Positions 1 through 8,555 of a DNA stretch of 64,000 nucleotides are shown one piece after another. The stretch lies in contig JAJEAD010000076.1 in the NCBI GenBank assembly GCA_022824305.1, positions 62,001 through 126,000 of the forward strand, in the 5' to 3' direction. Below the pieces are notes generated by a model. The model did no database searches, was not told where the DNA came from, and saw nothing but the letters and a program-made list of their open reading frames with translations. The position numbers were made by a program, and so were the translations under genes. Source of the DNA: Gammaproteobacteria bacterium (GTDB lineage Bacteria; Pseudomonadota; Gammaproteobacteria; HK1). Positions within the stretch are counted from its first letter, which is position 1, and every line of letters starts with the position of its first letter.

Positions 1-354
1 GTACTTGACCTTGTCGGGAAACGCGATGGACTGCGCGATGAAATGCGGCACGTTGTAGGCGGCGAGCTCATAGCCGTCGGGCTTGGCCCGGGTAACGAAG
101 TCGTTCCAGCCGCGCTGTCCGCCCGCGCCCGGCTTGTTGACGATGTAGATGGGCTGGCCGAGGTAGTCCTCCTGGGCGGACATCATCGTCACGATACGCG
201 CCTGGAAATCGGTGGCGCCGCCGGCGCCGTAGGCCACCGTCACGCCGATCGGCCGGTCGGGGTACTCGGCTGCCGTCGCGAGCGGCGCCACCACGGCAAG
301 GGCCGCGGCAATCGTCGCGGCGAGAATGCTCCTGAGAATCAGCATGCAGTTCAC
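1..354 (-). CDS. Tripartite tricarboxylate transporter substrate-binding protein (Bug family), partial
   Basis: This is the N-terminal 118 residues of a periplasmic solute receptor; the rest lies beyond the window edge. A signal peptide (hydrophobic run ending near ATAAEYP) is followed by the Bug/TctC hallmark of a 'YPDRPI' start, a glycine-rich 'YGAGGATD' loop and 'NKPGAGG'. In this family the receptor delivers carboxylates to TctAB. I chose the GTG at 354 because AAGGAG (367-362) lies 7 nt upstream; the alternative ATG is at 345. It lies 32 nt after tctB, so the three genes form one operon. The ligand cannot be inferred, because Bug receptors vary widely in substrate. Confidence 0.85.
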   Translation of the reverse strand, partial: MNCMLILRSILAATIAAALAVVAPLATAAEYPDRPIGVTVAYGAGGATDFQARIVTMMSAQEDYLGQPIYIVNKPGAGGQRGWNDFVTRAKPDGYELAAYNVPHFIAQSIAFPDKVKY

Positions 355-386
355 GGATTCGCTCCTTGAGGGTACGGGCCCCTCGG

Positions 387-839
387 TCAGAGAAAGAACT
401 CTCTCGGCACCTGCACCTTGAGCAGCACCGAGAACATCAGATAGAGCACGCCGATCACTGCCCCGGTCACGATGGCGATACGTCCGGGATGCCGGTGCGC
501 ACTGTACAGGAAGGATACTGCGAAGAAGGCGAGCAGCGCGGCAAGGTAGAAGCCGAGCTCCCGGGCCACCAGGAGATAGACGGCGAACACCGCCACCCCG
601 GGGGCGATCTTGCGGGCGAGATCGAAGGTCAGCACGGACTCCCCCGTGAATCGCGCGATGGCGCACCGCGCCAGGTTTGCGCTGCAGAAGACGAGCATCA
701 GGACCGCGAGCAGGCGGGGAAAGGCGTAGGCGGCGGGGTCCTCGCCGGCAAAGGAGGCGATCGTCGCGATGAGCGCGAAGGCGAAGGCGAGCAAGTCGCC
801 GCCCGTCGCGCCGAGGGCGCTGACCACCCGGCTCGTCAC
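387..839 (-). CDS. tctB: TTT transporter small membrane subunit TctB
   Basis: This 150-residue protein has four predicted membrane segments and the TctB pattern, including a C-terminal hydrophobic pair around 'AIVTGAVIGVLYLMFSVLL' and the end 'KVQVPREFFL'. It is the small integral-membrane partner of TctA in sodium- or proton-driven tripartite tricarboxylate transporters. The GTG start at 839 overlaps the tctA stop in a GTGA arrangement, so the two are translationally coupled. The gene sits between tctA and the Bug receptor in a single operon. Confidence 0.85.
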   Translation of the reverse strand: MTSRVVSALGATGGDLLAFAFALIATIASFAGEDPAAYAFPRLLAVLMLVFCSANLARCAIARFTGESVLTFDLARKIAPGVAVFAVYLLVARELGFYLAALLAFFAVSFLYSAHRHPGRIAIVTGAVIGVLYLMFSVLLKVQVPREFFL

Positions 840-2344
840 GATGCCGCCTCCCGTCCGCGCTCCCGCCGTCGCGCCTTCATCTCGAGGATCACGCTGCCCA
901 CTATGGAGAGGACGATGAGCGACATCAGGGCGATGTTCAAGGCCCCGCCGAAGAAGTACGGGAGCACGCCGTCGCCGGCTTGCGCGATGGTGCGGCCGTA
1001 AACGAAGTTCTCCTCCGCGATCGGCCCGAGCACGATGCCGAGCACGAGGGGCCCGGCCCCGAATCCGTACTTCTCCAGCACCCACATTCCGGCACCCAGC
1101 ACCGCCATGATCAGTACGTCCGAGTAGGAGTGCTGCACGCTGTAGGTGCCGAACACCGCGAGCACGATCACCGCGGCCGCGAGGTAGTTCTCGGGCAGCA
1201 GGATCACCCGCGCCGCGAGGCGGCACAGGGCGAGCCCGAGCGCCACCATCAGCACCTGGCCCACGAGCATGGCGTCGATAAAGGTCCACGACACCTCGGG
1301 GTGGGACTCGAAGAGATCCGGGCCGGGAAAGATCCCGTGGATGAGCAGTCCGCCGAGCAGCACCGCGGCGGTGGGGCTGCCCGGGATGCTGAGCGTGAGC
1401 AGGGGCACGAGCGAGGGGCCGACCATGGCATTGTTGGCGGTCTCGGCCGCGATCAGGCCTTCCGGCTCCCCCTTTCCGTAGGTATGCGGCGTCCGGCTGA
1501 ACTTGCGCGACTGGTCGTAGGCGACGAGTCCGGCTATCTGCCCGCCCGCCCCGGGCACGAGGCCGATGATCACGCCCACGACGGAGCCGATGCCGAGGGT
1601 GCGCGGGGCGCGAGCGACCTGGCGCAGCGCCTGCCACAGGGAATGACGCAGCACCGCGGCGACGGAGCCGCCGCCGGGGGAGCGCGCGAGCATGTCGATG
1701 ACCTGGGGAACGGCGAAGAGCCCCACCAGGGCGGGGATGATGTGGATGCCGCCGTCGAGGTGAGAGGTGAACGCGAAACGATGCACCCCCTGCACCCCGT
1801 CGTAGCCGATGGAGGAGATCCACATCCCCATGCACCCGGCGGCGAGCCCCTTGACGACGGACCCCGATGCGAGCGAGGCGATCACCGTCACCCCCAGCAC
1901 CGCCGTCCAGAAGAGGTGCGAGGGCCCGAAGCCGAGTGCCCACTTCGCGAGCACCGGCGTGAAGAAGATCAGAACCAGCACGCCGAGCACGCCGCCGATG
2001 CCGGAGGAGAGGAAGCTGAGCTGCAGCGCCTGCGCCGCGCGCCCCTGCTGAACCATGCGGTGACCGTCGAAGGTCGTTGCGATGTTGGCCGGCGCGCCCG
2101 GGATCCGGAGGAGGATGGCGCTCACCGCCCCGCCCGCGACGGTGGCGGTGTACACCGAGCCGAGCAAAATCAGACCGCTGGCGGGGCTCATGTGAAAGGT
2201 GAAAGGGATCAGCAGAGCGACCGCCATGGTGGGACTGAGGCCCGGGAGCGCGCCCATGATCAGGCCGCCCGCCGTGCCCAGGATGAGCACGAGGAAGTTG
2301 AAGGGGACGAAGACGTTGCCCATGTAGTGCAGAAACTCGGGCAA
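836..2344 (-). CDS. tctA: TTT transporter large membrane subunit TctA
   Basis: A 502-residue polytopic membrane protein of the TctA family, which forms the transport channel of tripartite tricarboxylate transporters. Family-typical features are the N-terminal 'GALPGLSPTMAVALLIPF' loop, 'RIPGAPANIATTFDGH', and the second-half repeat 'AAETANNAMVGPSLVPLLTL' followed by 'SIPGSPTAAVLLGGLL'. The length matches the family (about 500). I propose a TTG start at 2344, preceded by GGAGG with 7 nt spacing; the first ATG in frame is at 2323. It is the first gene of the operon and is transcribed away from the PEBP gene at 2508. Confidence 0.9.
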   Translation of the reverse strand: MPEFLHYMGNVFVPFNFLVLILGTAGGLIMGALPGLSPTMAVALLIPFTFHMSPASGLILLGSVYTATVAGGAVSAILLRIPGAPANIATTFDGHRMVQQGRAAQALQLSFLSSGIGGVLGVLVLIFFTPVLAKWALGFGPSHLFWTAVLGVTVIASLASGSVVKGLAAGCMGMWISSIGYDGVQGVHRFAFTSHLDGGIHIIPALVGLFAVPQVIDMLARSPGGGSVAAVLRHSLWQALRQVARAPRTLGIGSVVGVIIGLVPGAGGQIAGLVAYDQSRKFSRTPHTYGKGEPEGLIAAETANNAMVGPSLVPLLTLSIPGSPTAAVLLGGLLIHGIFPGPDLFESHPEVSWTFIDAMLVGQVLMVALGLALCRLAARVILLPENYLAAAVIVLAVFGTYSVQHSYSDVLIMAVLGAGMWVLEKYGFGAGPLVLGIVLGPIAEENFVYGRTIAQAGDGVLPYFFGGALNIALMSLIVLSIVGSVILEMKARRRERGREAAS

Positions 2345-2507
2345 GGCGCGCCCTCCGTCGCGATCCGCTTCCCGCGTGATGATAGACCACTTGCCGGGCC
2401 GGCCCGCGGACATGCCGGCGAAGGTGGTCCGGGGCTTGCCTTTTTGCCCCCGGCGGTGAACCCTAGCCCTCGGCGAGCCTTCCGCCGTCCATGCACAGGA
2501 GAGGAGC

Positions 2508-3008
2508 ATGACGCTTGGCGTGAGCAGCAATTCCTTCGAGGACAGCGCATTCCTCGAGCCCATCCACGTGCTGTCCGAGGACTACGGGTTCGGCTGTGCC
2601 GGCGGCAACAAGTCTCCGCACCTGCGCTGGAGCGGGGCTCCGGAGGGCACCCGGAGCTTCGCAGTGACCTGCTACGACCCCGACGCACCGACCGGCAGCG
2701 GCTTCTGGCACTGGGTCGTGGTCAACATCCCGGCCGACGTCAGCGAGCTCGCCCTGGGCGCGGGCGACCCGAAGGCGGGCCTCCTGCCCGACGGCGCGCT
2801 GCAGACCCGCACCGACTTCGGGGCGCCCGGTTACGGCGGCCCCTGCCCGCCCGAAGGCGACCACGCCCACCGGTACTTCTTCACGGTGCACGCGGTGGGG
2901 ACCGAGGCCCTGCCGGTGGAAGCCGACACTTCGCCCGCGGTGGTCGGATTCATGCTGAACTTCAACACCCTGGAGAAAGCGGCCATCCTGGGTCTCTTCA
3001 AGCACTGA
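2508..3008 (+). CDS. YbhB/YbcL family Raf kinase inhibitor-like protein (PEBP fold)
   Basis: The 166-residue protein matches the bacterial PEBP family (E. coli YbhB/YbcL). It has 'KSPHLRWSGAPEGTRSFAV', the ligand-pocket 'YDPDAPTGSGFWHWVVVNIP', 'GYGGPCPPEGDHAHRYFFTV' and a C-terminal 'AAILGLF'. The family binds anionic small molecules, and its physiological role in bacteria is unclear. A strong purine-rich site (aggagaggag) precedes the ATG. It lies 18 nt upstream of the luciferase-like gene and is probably cotranscribed with it. Confidence 0.9.
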   Translation: MTLGVSSNSFEDSAFLEPIHVLSEDYGFGCAGGNKSPHLRWSGAPEGTRSFAVTCYDPDAPTGSGFWHWVVVNIPADVSELALGAGDPKAGLLPDGALQTRTDFGAPGYGGPCPPEGDHAHRYFFTVHAVGTEALPVEADTSPAVVGFMLNFNTLEKAAILGLFKH

Positions 3009-3026
3009 GCCGTCGGGAGGAAGCCA

Positions 3027-3911
3027 ATGAGCAGCGCAAACGGCGTGGAGACGCGCTTCGGAATCTGCACCGACCAGAACCTGAGCTTCGACACCCTGGC
3101 CGAGCGCTGGCAACTCTTCGAGAAGCTCGGCTTCGACAGCGTCTGGGACTGCGACCACTTCAACCAGACCAGCAACGAGACCGGCCCCTACTTCGAGGGC
3201 TGGACGCTGCTCGCGGCGCTCGCCACCCGCACCGAGCGGATCCGGATCGGGGTGCTGGTGAGCTGCAACACCTTCCGTCACCCCGGCCTGCTCGCGCAGT
3301 GCGCGATGACCGTCGACCACGTGTCGCACGGGCGCCTCGAGCTCGGCATCGGCGCCGGCTACACCCACGGAGAGCACGGCCGCTTCGGCATCGATCTCCC
3401 GCCCCCGGGCGAGCGGGTACGGCGCTTCCGCGAGGCGGTGCAGGTCATCGACAGCCTGCTGCGCAACGAGACCACCACCTTCGACGGGCGCTACTACCAG
3501 TTGAACGGCGCCTACGTTCGACCCGCTCCGATTCAGAAGCCCCGTCCTCCCTTCACCCTCGGCGCCCACAAGTCCCGCATGCTGCGCATCTGCGCGGAGT
3601 ACGCGGACACCTGGAACTCGCTCGGGGGCATCGAGGAGATCGCGGAGCGCAACCGCATTCTCGACGAGCACTGCGCGGACATCGGGCGCGATCCGACGAG
3701 CGTGCGGCGCTCCTTCTACGGCTGGGCGTCGAACATGGCCGAGCAGGGACTGCCCGACATGTGGGAGAGCACCGGCGCTTTCGAGGACGTGGTGGGCCGC
3801 TACCGGGAGGTCGGCATCAACGAGTTCGTCATCGACCAGCCCCGCGCGGAGCAGTTCGACGTGCTCGAGCGCGTCGCCACCGACGTGATTCCGAGGCTGC
3901 GCCACGCCTGA
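3027..3911 (+). CDS. LLM-class flavin-dependent oxidoreductase
   Basis: A 294-residue luciferase-like monooxygenase with a TIM-barrel fold. Typical segments are 'LGFDSVWDCDHF', 'ERIRIGVLVSCNTFRHPGLLAQ', 'GRLELGIGAGY' and 'RVRRFREAVQVIDSLL'. Members use FMN or F420; the sequence does not decide which, although F420 is less common in Pseudomonadota. 'GGAGGaagcc' precedes the ATG. It sits between a PEBP-like protein and a DUF2784 protein, with short gaps suggesting one transcript. Its substrate is unknown. Confidence 0.85.
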   Translation: MSSANGVETRFGICTDQNLSFDTLAERWQLFEKLGFDSVWDCDHFNQTSNETGPYFEGWTLLAALATRTERIRIGVLVSCNTFRHPGLLAQCAMTVDHVSHGRLELGIGAGYTHGEHGRFGIDLPPPGERVRRFREAVQVIDSLLRNETTTFDGRYYQLNGAYVRPAPIQKPRPPFTLGAHKSRMLRICAEYADTWNSLGGIEEIAERNRILDEHCADIGRDPTSVRRSFYGWASNMAEQGLPDMWESTGAFEDVVGRYREVGINEFVIDQPRAEQFDVLERVATDVIPRLRHA

Positions 3912-3925
3912 GCAGACCGGCGGCG

Positions 3926-4330
3926 ATGTCCGCGGCCGATGTCGTCCTGGTCGTGCACGCGGCGTTCATCGCCTTCGTGGTCGGCGGCCAGTTGCTGATT
4001 GTCGCGGGATGGCTGGGCGGCTGGGACTGGCCCCGTCACCCGCCCTTCCGGGTGCTTCACCTCGGGGCCATCACGGTCGTGGTCCTCGAATCGTGGTGCG
4101 GCATTACCTGCCCGCTGACCTGGCTCGAGTTCACGCTGCGCCCGGAAGGGGCCGGCGCGGCCGGCCACGACGGGTTCATCGCGTACTGGCTGCACCGGCT
4201 GATCTTCTACGATGCCCCCTCGTGGGTGTTCACCGCGGTCTACACCGCCTTCGGCGCGACGGTGGTGGCGGCGTTCGTCTTCTATCCGCCGAGACGGCGA
4301 ATGAGGCCGAAGCCCCCCTCCCCTTCGTGA
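3926..4330 (+). CDS. DUF2784 family membrane protein
   Basis: A 134-residue protein with about four hydrophobic segments that matches DUF2784. It has an N-terminal 'VVLVVHAAFIAFVVGGQ', a central 'GITCPLTWLE' with a conserved-looking cysteine, and 'FIAYWLHRLIFYDAPSWVFT'. No biochemical function is established for this family. It begins 14 nt after the luciferase-like gene with no strong ribosome-binding site, suggesting translational coupling. It converges on the methyltransferase gene at 4489. Confidence 0.8.
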   Translation: MSAADVVLVVHAAFIAFVVGGQLLIVAGWLGGWDWPRHPPFRVLHLGAITVVVLESWCGITCPLTWLEFTLRPEGAGAAGHDGFIAYWLHRLIFYDAPSWVFTAVYTAFGATVVAAFVFYPPRRRMRPKPPSPS

Positions 4331-4458
4331 CGGCCGCCTCGGCGCTCGACTCGCGCCCGGTCTGAACGCGGCGCGCTCTCTTCCGGGAGGCTGGCGCCGG
4401 ACGGGACGGCGCTTTCCCCGCGTGTGGGGATCGATCCGCCATCCCTCTCCGCTGCGAG

Positions 4459-4476
4459 CGCCGCCGCGAGGCGGCG
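4459..4476. terminator. GC-rich hairpin between convergent genes
   Basis: A perfect 7-bp stem (CGCCGCC/GGCGGCG) closes a GCGA tetraloop of the GNRA type. It lies in the 158-bp gap between the convergent DUF2784 and methyltransferase genes. It has no T tract, so it may act only as a weak or Rho-assisted bidirectional terminator. Confidence 0.35.
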
Positions 4477-4488
4477 GCTGTCGGACCT

Positions 4489-5313
4489 TCAGGCGGCCAG
4501 CGGCGAGCGCTTTCCCGCCTTGAAGCCCAGCAGGAGGGGAAGGCGCCACTCCCCGGCCGCGCGGTACCAGTATCCGTCGGGGCCTTCTTCCATGTCGGGG
4601 AAGTGCCGCCACGCGCCGAAGGGGTACTCGCGGATCTCGAAGATCGTCAGACCCCTTGCCTCGAGCACCCCGAAAATCTCCGTCATCGCCCACTCGAACT
4701 GGCGCGACGGCGACTGGATGCGGTAGTCCGGATTGGCGTAGTCCGGCGTTCCCGATGCTTCCAGGCCGGGATCCGCGCGGTGGAAGTAGTCGTACGCCAC
4801 GGTCGGGGTCGCGACGCTCTCGTCGAACATCATCGACGCCGGGTGCGCATCGAGAAAGTAGAAGAACCCGTCCTCGGCGAGGTTGGCGACGATGGTGTCC
4901 GCCCAGCCTTCGAGGTCGGAGAGCCAGACGATGGTGCCGAAGGAAGTGAACACGACGTCGAATCCGCCGCCGGACACCCGACCCGCGCTCGTCACGTCCG
5001 CCTCAAAGAAGCAGGCCACGCCGTCGAGGCCGGCCCGGCGGGCGAGGTCATCGGCCTGGCGCACCGCCGCCGGCGAGAAGTCGATGCCGACCACCTCGGC
5101 GCCCAGACGCGCCCAGGACAGGGTGTCCATGCCGAAGTGGCACTGCAGGTGCAGCAGGCGCTTGCCCGAGACCTCGCCGACCGCCCCGCGCTCGACGCGT
5201 CCCAGCGTGCTGTTCCCGCGAAGGAATCCCTCGACGTCGTAGAAGGCGCTCTCCACGTGGACGGGCGTGACCTCGTCCCACCAGTGGCGGTTGATCGCGT
5301 GCTGTGGATTCAT
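4489..5313 (-). CDS. Class I SAM-dependent methyltransferase
   Basis: A 274-residue protein with a Rossmann-type methyltransferase core. Motif I-like 'RLLHLQCHFGMDTLSWARLGA' is followed by 'EVVGIDFSPAAV', an acidic 'FFEADV' and the motif 'FDVVFTSFGTIVWLSDLEGW'. The N-terminal 'NPQHAINRHWWDEVTPVH' is typical of a widespread uncharacterised subfamily annotated as class I methyltransferase. The ATG at 5313 was chosen because the family-typical N terminus begins there and a GAGGAG lies upstream. The acceptor substrate is unknown. It is 55 nt downstream of the acyl-CoA synthetase and probably in its transcript. Confidence 0.85.
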   Translation of the reverse strand: MNPQHAINRHWWDEVTPVHVESAFYDVEGFLRGNSTLGRVERGAVGEVSGKRLLHLQCHFGMDTLSWARLGAEVVGIDFSPAAVRQADDLARRAGLDGVACFFEADVTSAGRVSGGGFDVVFTSFGTIVWLSDLEGWADTIVANLAEDGFFYFLDAHPASMMFDESVATPTVAYDYFHRADPGLEASGTPDYANPDYRIQSPSRQFEWAMTEIFGVLEARGLTIFEIREYPFGAWRHFPDMEEGPDGYWYRAAGEWRLPLLLGFKAGKRSPLAA

Positions 5314-5368
5314 GCTGACTCGGAGCTCCTCGAATGGCGGAGGCGAAAGGGCAGGGAGCGCGGCGCCC

Positions 5369-7009
5369 CTACCGCCACACCCCGTCGACCCGGTCGTAGC
5401 TGTGCCGCCGCAGGTCGTCGCTCTCCGCGACGAGGCGGTGCTTCTCCACCCGGTCAGCGGGACCGTAGGCGAACCCGTCCCGATACTCGAGGTAGCGGGG
5501 CACCTTGAAGGACGCGAGATTCGCGCGGCAGTGATCGAAGATCGCTTCGGGCGGGACCTCGTTGCGGGCAAGGCCCGGCATGAGCTGCACGTAGGCCTTC
5601 ACTTCCTCGCCCCGATACCCGTCGGGAACCGCAACCACCGCCGCCTCGCGCACCTGCGGATGGGTGCGCAGCACCGCCTCCACCTCGCGCGCGGCGATGT
5701 TCTCGGCGCTGCGGCGGATCATGTCCTTCACCCGGCCCACGATGTAGAAGAACCCCTCGTCGTCCTGCCGGAAGAGGTCCCCGGTACGGAACCAGCCGTC
5801 GCGAAGGCTCTCCGCGTTCGCCTCCGGCTTGCCGTAGTAGCCCTGCATCATCCCCGGTCCGCGCACGCACAGCTCGCCCGCCTCGCCTCGGGCGACCGGG
5901 CGCCAGCTCCCCGCTTCGCACAGCATCGTCTCGCGAAAGGGCGACGCTATCCCGCAGGATCCGGAGCCCACCATGTGGGCGTGGTCCATCGGCATGTAGA
6001 CGCCTGCACCGATCTCCGTCATCCCGTACCACTCGCGGGCCGTCGTCGCGAATCGAGCCTCCAGCGGCGCATGGTTCTCCGGCGTCAGCCCGAAGAGACA
6101 GGCGAGACCGAGCCGGTTGCGGCCGTCCTCGGGGTGCTCCGGCTGCTTGAATATCGGCTCGAAGAGGAACACGAAGTCGATGTCGTGCTCGCGCACCCAC
6201 TCCATGAAGCGGCTCGCGCGCAGGCGATCCGCGAAGTACACCGCGGCGCCCGCGTGCAGGGCGAGAGACACGAAGAGCTGGGGATCCATGTAGTAGAAGA
6301 ACTGCGCGCAGAGTATCCGGGTGACCTCGAAGTCGACCTGCGCGCGCGCCACGTGTCCCGCCTGGGACCAGTAGCGCTGGGAGAGCATGCAGCCCTTGGG
6401 AAAGCCCGTGGTGCCCGAGGTGTACTGGATATTGAGCAGGTCGTCGGGGACGGGGGCCGCGGGCGGGCGGAATGCCGGCGAGCCCGCCGCGAGCAGATCG
6501 GGCCAGTGGTGCGGCGAGCCGGGGCGCCGGGCCCCGAGGGTGACGATGCGCTCCTCCTCCATCCGCTCCGGAAGGGGATCGACGGCGTCGATCACCGGAA
6601 AGTAGTCCCGGTGGATGACCAGGAACTCGGCGTGGGAGTCCTCGAGCACGTAGCGAAGCTCGCGCGCGGTATAGCGGTTGTTGACGGGCACCATCACCGC
6701 ACCGAGGGTCGCCAGGGCGAGCCAGGTGACGGGATAGGCGGGGAGGTTCGGCAGCATGAGCGCCACGTGGGTGCCCTTGCCGACCCCGATTCCCGTGAGC
6801 GAGTGGGCGAGGCGGCGCACCTGCTCGCGCGTCCCGGCGAAGGAGAGGCGCTCGCCCTGCTCGAAGTAGTTCAGGAACTCGTCCTCGCCGAAGCGCTCCA
6901 CCGCGGCATCGAGCAGCGCGCTCACCGTCTCGGGAAAGGGGCGCCCTTCCACCTCGGCGTGCCAGGCGCGAATCTCCTCCGGGGTCCGCACGACTCTCCC
7001 TTTCGTCAT
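5369..7009 (-). CDS. AMP-dependent acyl-CoA synthetase/ligase
   Basis: A 546-residue ANL-superfamily enzyme that would activate a carboxylic acid to its CoA thioester through an acyl-adenylate. The P-loop 'YTSGTTGFPKG', the A5 motif 'YGMTEIGAG', 'GWFRTGDLF', the hinge 'GRVKDMIRRSAENIA' and a C-terminal lysine in 'DRVEKHRL' are all present. The layout resembles crotonobetaine/carnitine-CoA ligase-type and medium-chain ligases, but the substrate cannot be read from the sequence. It is divergent from the MaoC hydratase (120 bp apart), which fits a shared acyl-CoA degradation route. Confidence 0.88.
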   Translation of the reverse strand: MTKGRVVRTPEEIRAWHAEVEGRPFPETVSALLDAAVERFGEDEFLNYFEQGERLSFAGTREQVRRLAHSLTGIGVGKGTHVALMLPNLPAYPVTWLALATLGAVMVPVNNRYTARELRYVLEDSHAEFLVIHRDYFPVIDAVDPLPERMEEERIVTLGARRPGSPHHWPDLLAAGSPAFRPPAAPVPDDLLNIQYTSGTTGFPKGCMLSQRYWSQAGHVARAQVDFEVTRILCAQFFYYMDPQLFVSLALHAGAAVYFADRLRASRFMEWVREHDIDFVFLFEPIFKQPEHPEDGRNRLGLACLFGLTPENHAPLEARFATTAREWYGMTEIGAGVYMPMDHAHMVGSGSCGIASPFRETMLCEAGSWRPVARGEAGELCVRGPGMMQGYYGKPEANAESLRDGWFRTGDLFRQDDEGFFYIVGRVKDMIRRSAENIAAREVEAVLRTHPQVREAAVVAVPDGYRGEEVKAYVQLMPGLARNEVPPEAIFDHCRANLASFKVPRYLEYRDGFAYGPADRVEKHRLVAESDDLRRHSYDRVDGVWR

Positions 7010-7129
7010 CGCCTCATCAAGGGGCGGGAATGCTTCCACCCCGGTATCGCGGGCGCAAGCGGCGCCGCAGGACATCCGGGCGGCTGGTAGCATGCGCGAT
7101 GAAGGCAAAGCAGCCGCTGGGAGAAAGCG

Positions 7130-7597
7130 ATGCAGCTCACGATGGATACCGCCGCCGACCACATCGGTGAAGAGGTCGCACTGACCGACTGGATCACGAT
7201 CACTCAGGAGATGGTGGACGGGTTCGCCGGCGCGACGCTGGACCCCGACTGGATGCACGTCGATGTCGATCGCTCCCGCCGCGAGAGTCCCTTCGGCGGC
7301 ACCATCGTGCAGGGCTTCCTGATGTCGAGCCTCGTGATCTACTTCTCTCACCACTACCGGATCACCCCCGTCGACTCCGCCTACGGCCTGAACTACGGGA
7401 TCGACCGCGCCCGCTACCTGAGCCCGGTGCTGACCGGAAGCCGGGTCCGGGACCGCATCGTGCTGAGCGACTTCCACGAGCGCGGCGAGAACCGCTTCCT
7501 CATGAAGACGCGTCACACCATCGAGGTCGAGGGGAGCGAGAGGCCGGGGGCGGTGGTGGACTGGCTGGCCCTCATGTACCGCGGACTCGACTACTAG
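7130..7597 (+). CDS. MaoC-like (R)-specific enoyl-CoA hydratase
   Basis: A 155-residue single hot-dog protein of the MaoC/NodN type. Catalytic Asp and His are visible in the pattern 'ATLDPDWMHVD', followed by 'SPFGGTIVQGFLMSSLV', which forms the acyl tunnel in this family. The family hydrates trans-2-enoyl-CoA or dehydrates 3-hydroxyacyl-CoA. 'GGGAGaaagcg' precedes the ATG. It is divergently arranged with the acyl-CoA synthetase, suggesting a common acyl-CoA pathway. Confidence 0.85.
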   Translation: MQLTMDTAADHIGEEVALTDWITITQEMVDGFAGATLDPDWMHVDVDRSRRESPFGGTIVQGFLMSSLVIYFSHHYRITPVDSAYGLNYGIDRARYLSPVLTGSRVRDRIVLSDFHERGENRFLMKTRHTIEVEGSERPGAVVDWLALMYRGLDY

Positions 7598-7679
7598 CCG
7601 TGGCCCTCCGGAGAGCCGGCCCGGTCGAGCCCGTCAACTCGCTCCCGGGGGCGGGAGCGCACGCCTCGAGGACGACGTC

Positions 7680-8387
7680 ATGAAAGCGCAATGGGTCTGC
7701 CGGGTCTGCGGCTACAACATGATCGGCAGACGGCCCGACGTGTGTCCCTTCTGCGGCGAGCCCCACGGCGTATTCCTCACCTGGCAGGAGGCGGAGGCGG
7801 CTTACCGGGTGACGTCCACCCGGGTCAACGACCACGTCACCCGGCTGATGTCGGTGCCGCGCCTCGGCCTGGAGCACGCGGCCTATCGGGTGGAGACCGG
7901 GAGCGGTCCAATCTGGATCGATTCGCCGTCGGCGTTCAACCGGAACCTGCCGGCGGTGGAGCACATCTTCTTCACCCATCCCGACTTCATGGGGGCCTGC
8001 AATCAGTACCGGGAACACTGGGCGGCCGAGGTGCACCTGCATCGGCTGGACGCCGCCAACCCGCTCGTGCGGGACTTTCCGGTGGACGATCCCTTCGACG
8101 GCGACTTCGTCCACGGCGAGCTCGAGGCGTTCCACGTCGGAGGGCACACCCCGGGATTCACCGTCTATCTCTTCGGGCGGGTGCTGTTCGTCTGCGACTA
8201 CGCGTTCCCGCCCGATGAATCGATGCACTTCAATCCGCACAGCCCCTCGATGGAAGGCATGCGAGAGCGCGGCGCCCGCATCAGGTCGGTGACCGAAGGT
8301 CGCGGCATCGAGACCGTGTGCGGCTACAACTTCGTCGTCCCCTTCGACGACTGGATGCCGCGCTTCGAGTCTCTGCTCGCCGCCTGA
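7680..8387 (+). CDS. Rubredoxin-like zinc/iron knuckle fused to MBL-fold protein
   Basis: A 235-residue protein. Residues 7-25 hold two CxxC pairs (C7, C10, C22, C25) resembling a rubredoxin-like metal site. The rest is a metallo-beta-lactamase-like fold with 'EAFHVGGHTPGFTVYLF' and 'VLFVCDYAF'. The usual HxHxDH motif is degenerate ('FFTHPDFMGA'), so a canonical dinuclear hydrolase centre is doubtful. It could be a flavodiiron-like or glyoxalase-II-like relative with altered metal binding. It follows MaoC by 82 bp. Its function is not known. Confidence 0.7.
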   Translation: MKAQWVCRVCGYNMIGRRPDVCPFCGEPHGVFLTWQEAEAAYRVTSTRVNDHVTRLMSVPRLGLEHAAYRVETGSGPIWIDSPSAFNRNLPAVEHIFFTHPDFMGACNQYREHWAAEVHLHRLDAANPLVRDFPVDDPFDGDFVHGELEAFHVGGHTPGFTVYLFGRVLFVCDYAFPPDESMHFNPHSPSMEGMRERGARIRSVTEGRGIETVCGYNFVVPFDDWMPRFESLLAA

Positions 8388-8555
8388 CGCATCCTTGACC
8401 GTCTTGACCGTCGGCATCGCGGCAAGGCCCCGACCACGCCGTGGACTCTCCGGTACGCCCGGAGCGGCTCACGAGACCGGCTCGGTGAGCCGTCCACTTT
8501 CGGCATGACGTAGCGAGCTCGCCGCTCGACTTGCCCCGACACCTCCGGTCACGAC

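Noticed and set aside
980..3925. Long plus-strand open frame running antisense to tctA and out of frame through the PEBP and LLM genes
   Set aside because: Only its last 134 codons (from 3926) match a protein family (DUF2784). The rest is antisense or out of frame to clear genes and low in complexity.
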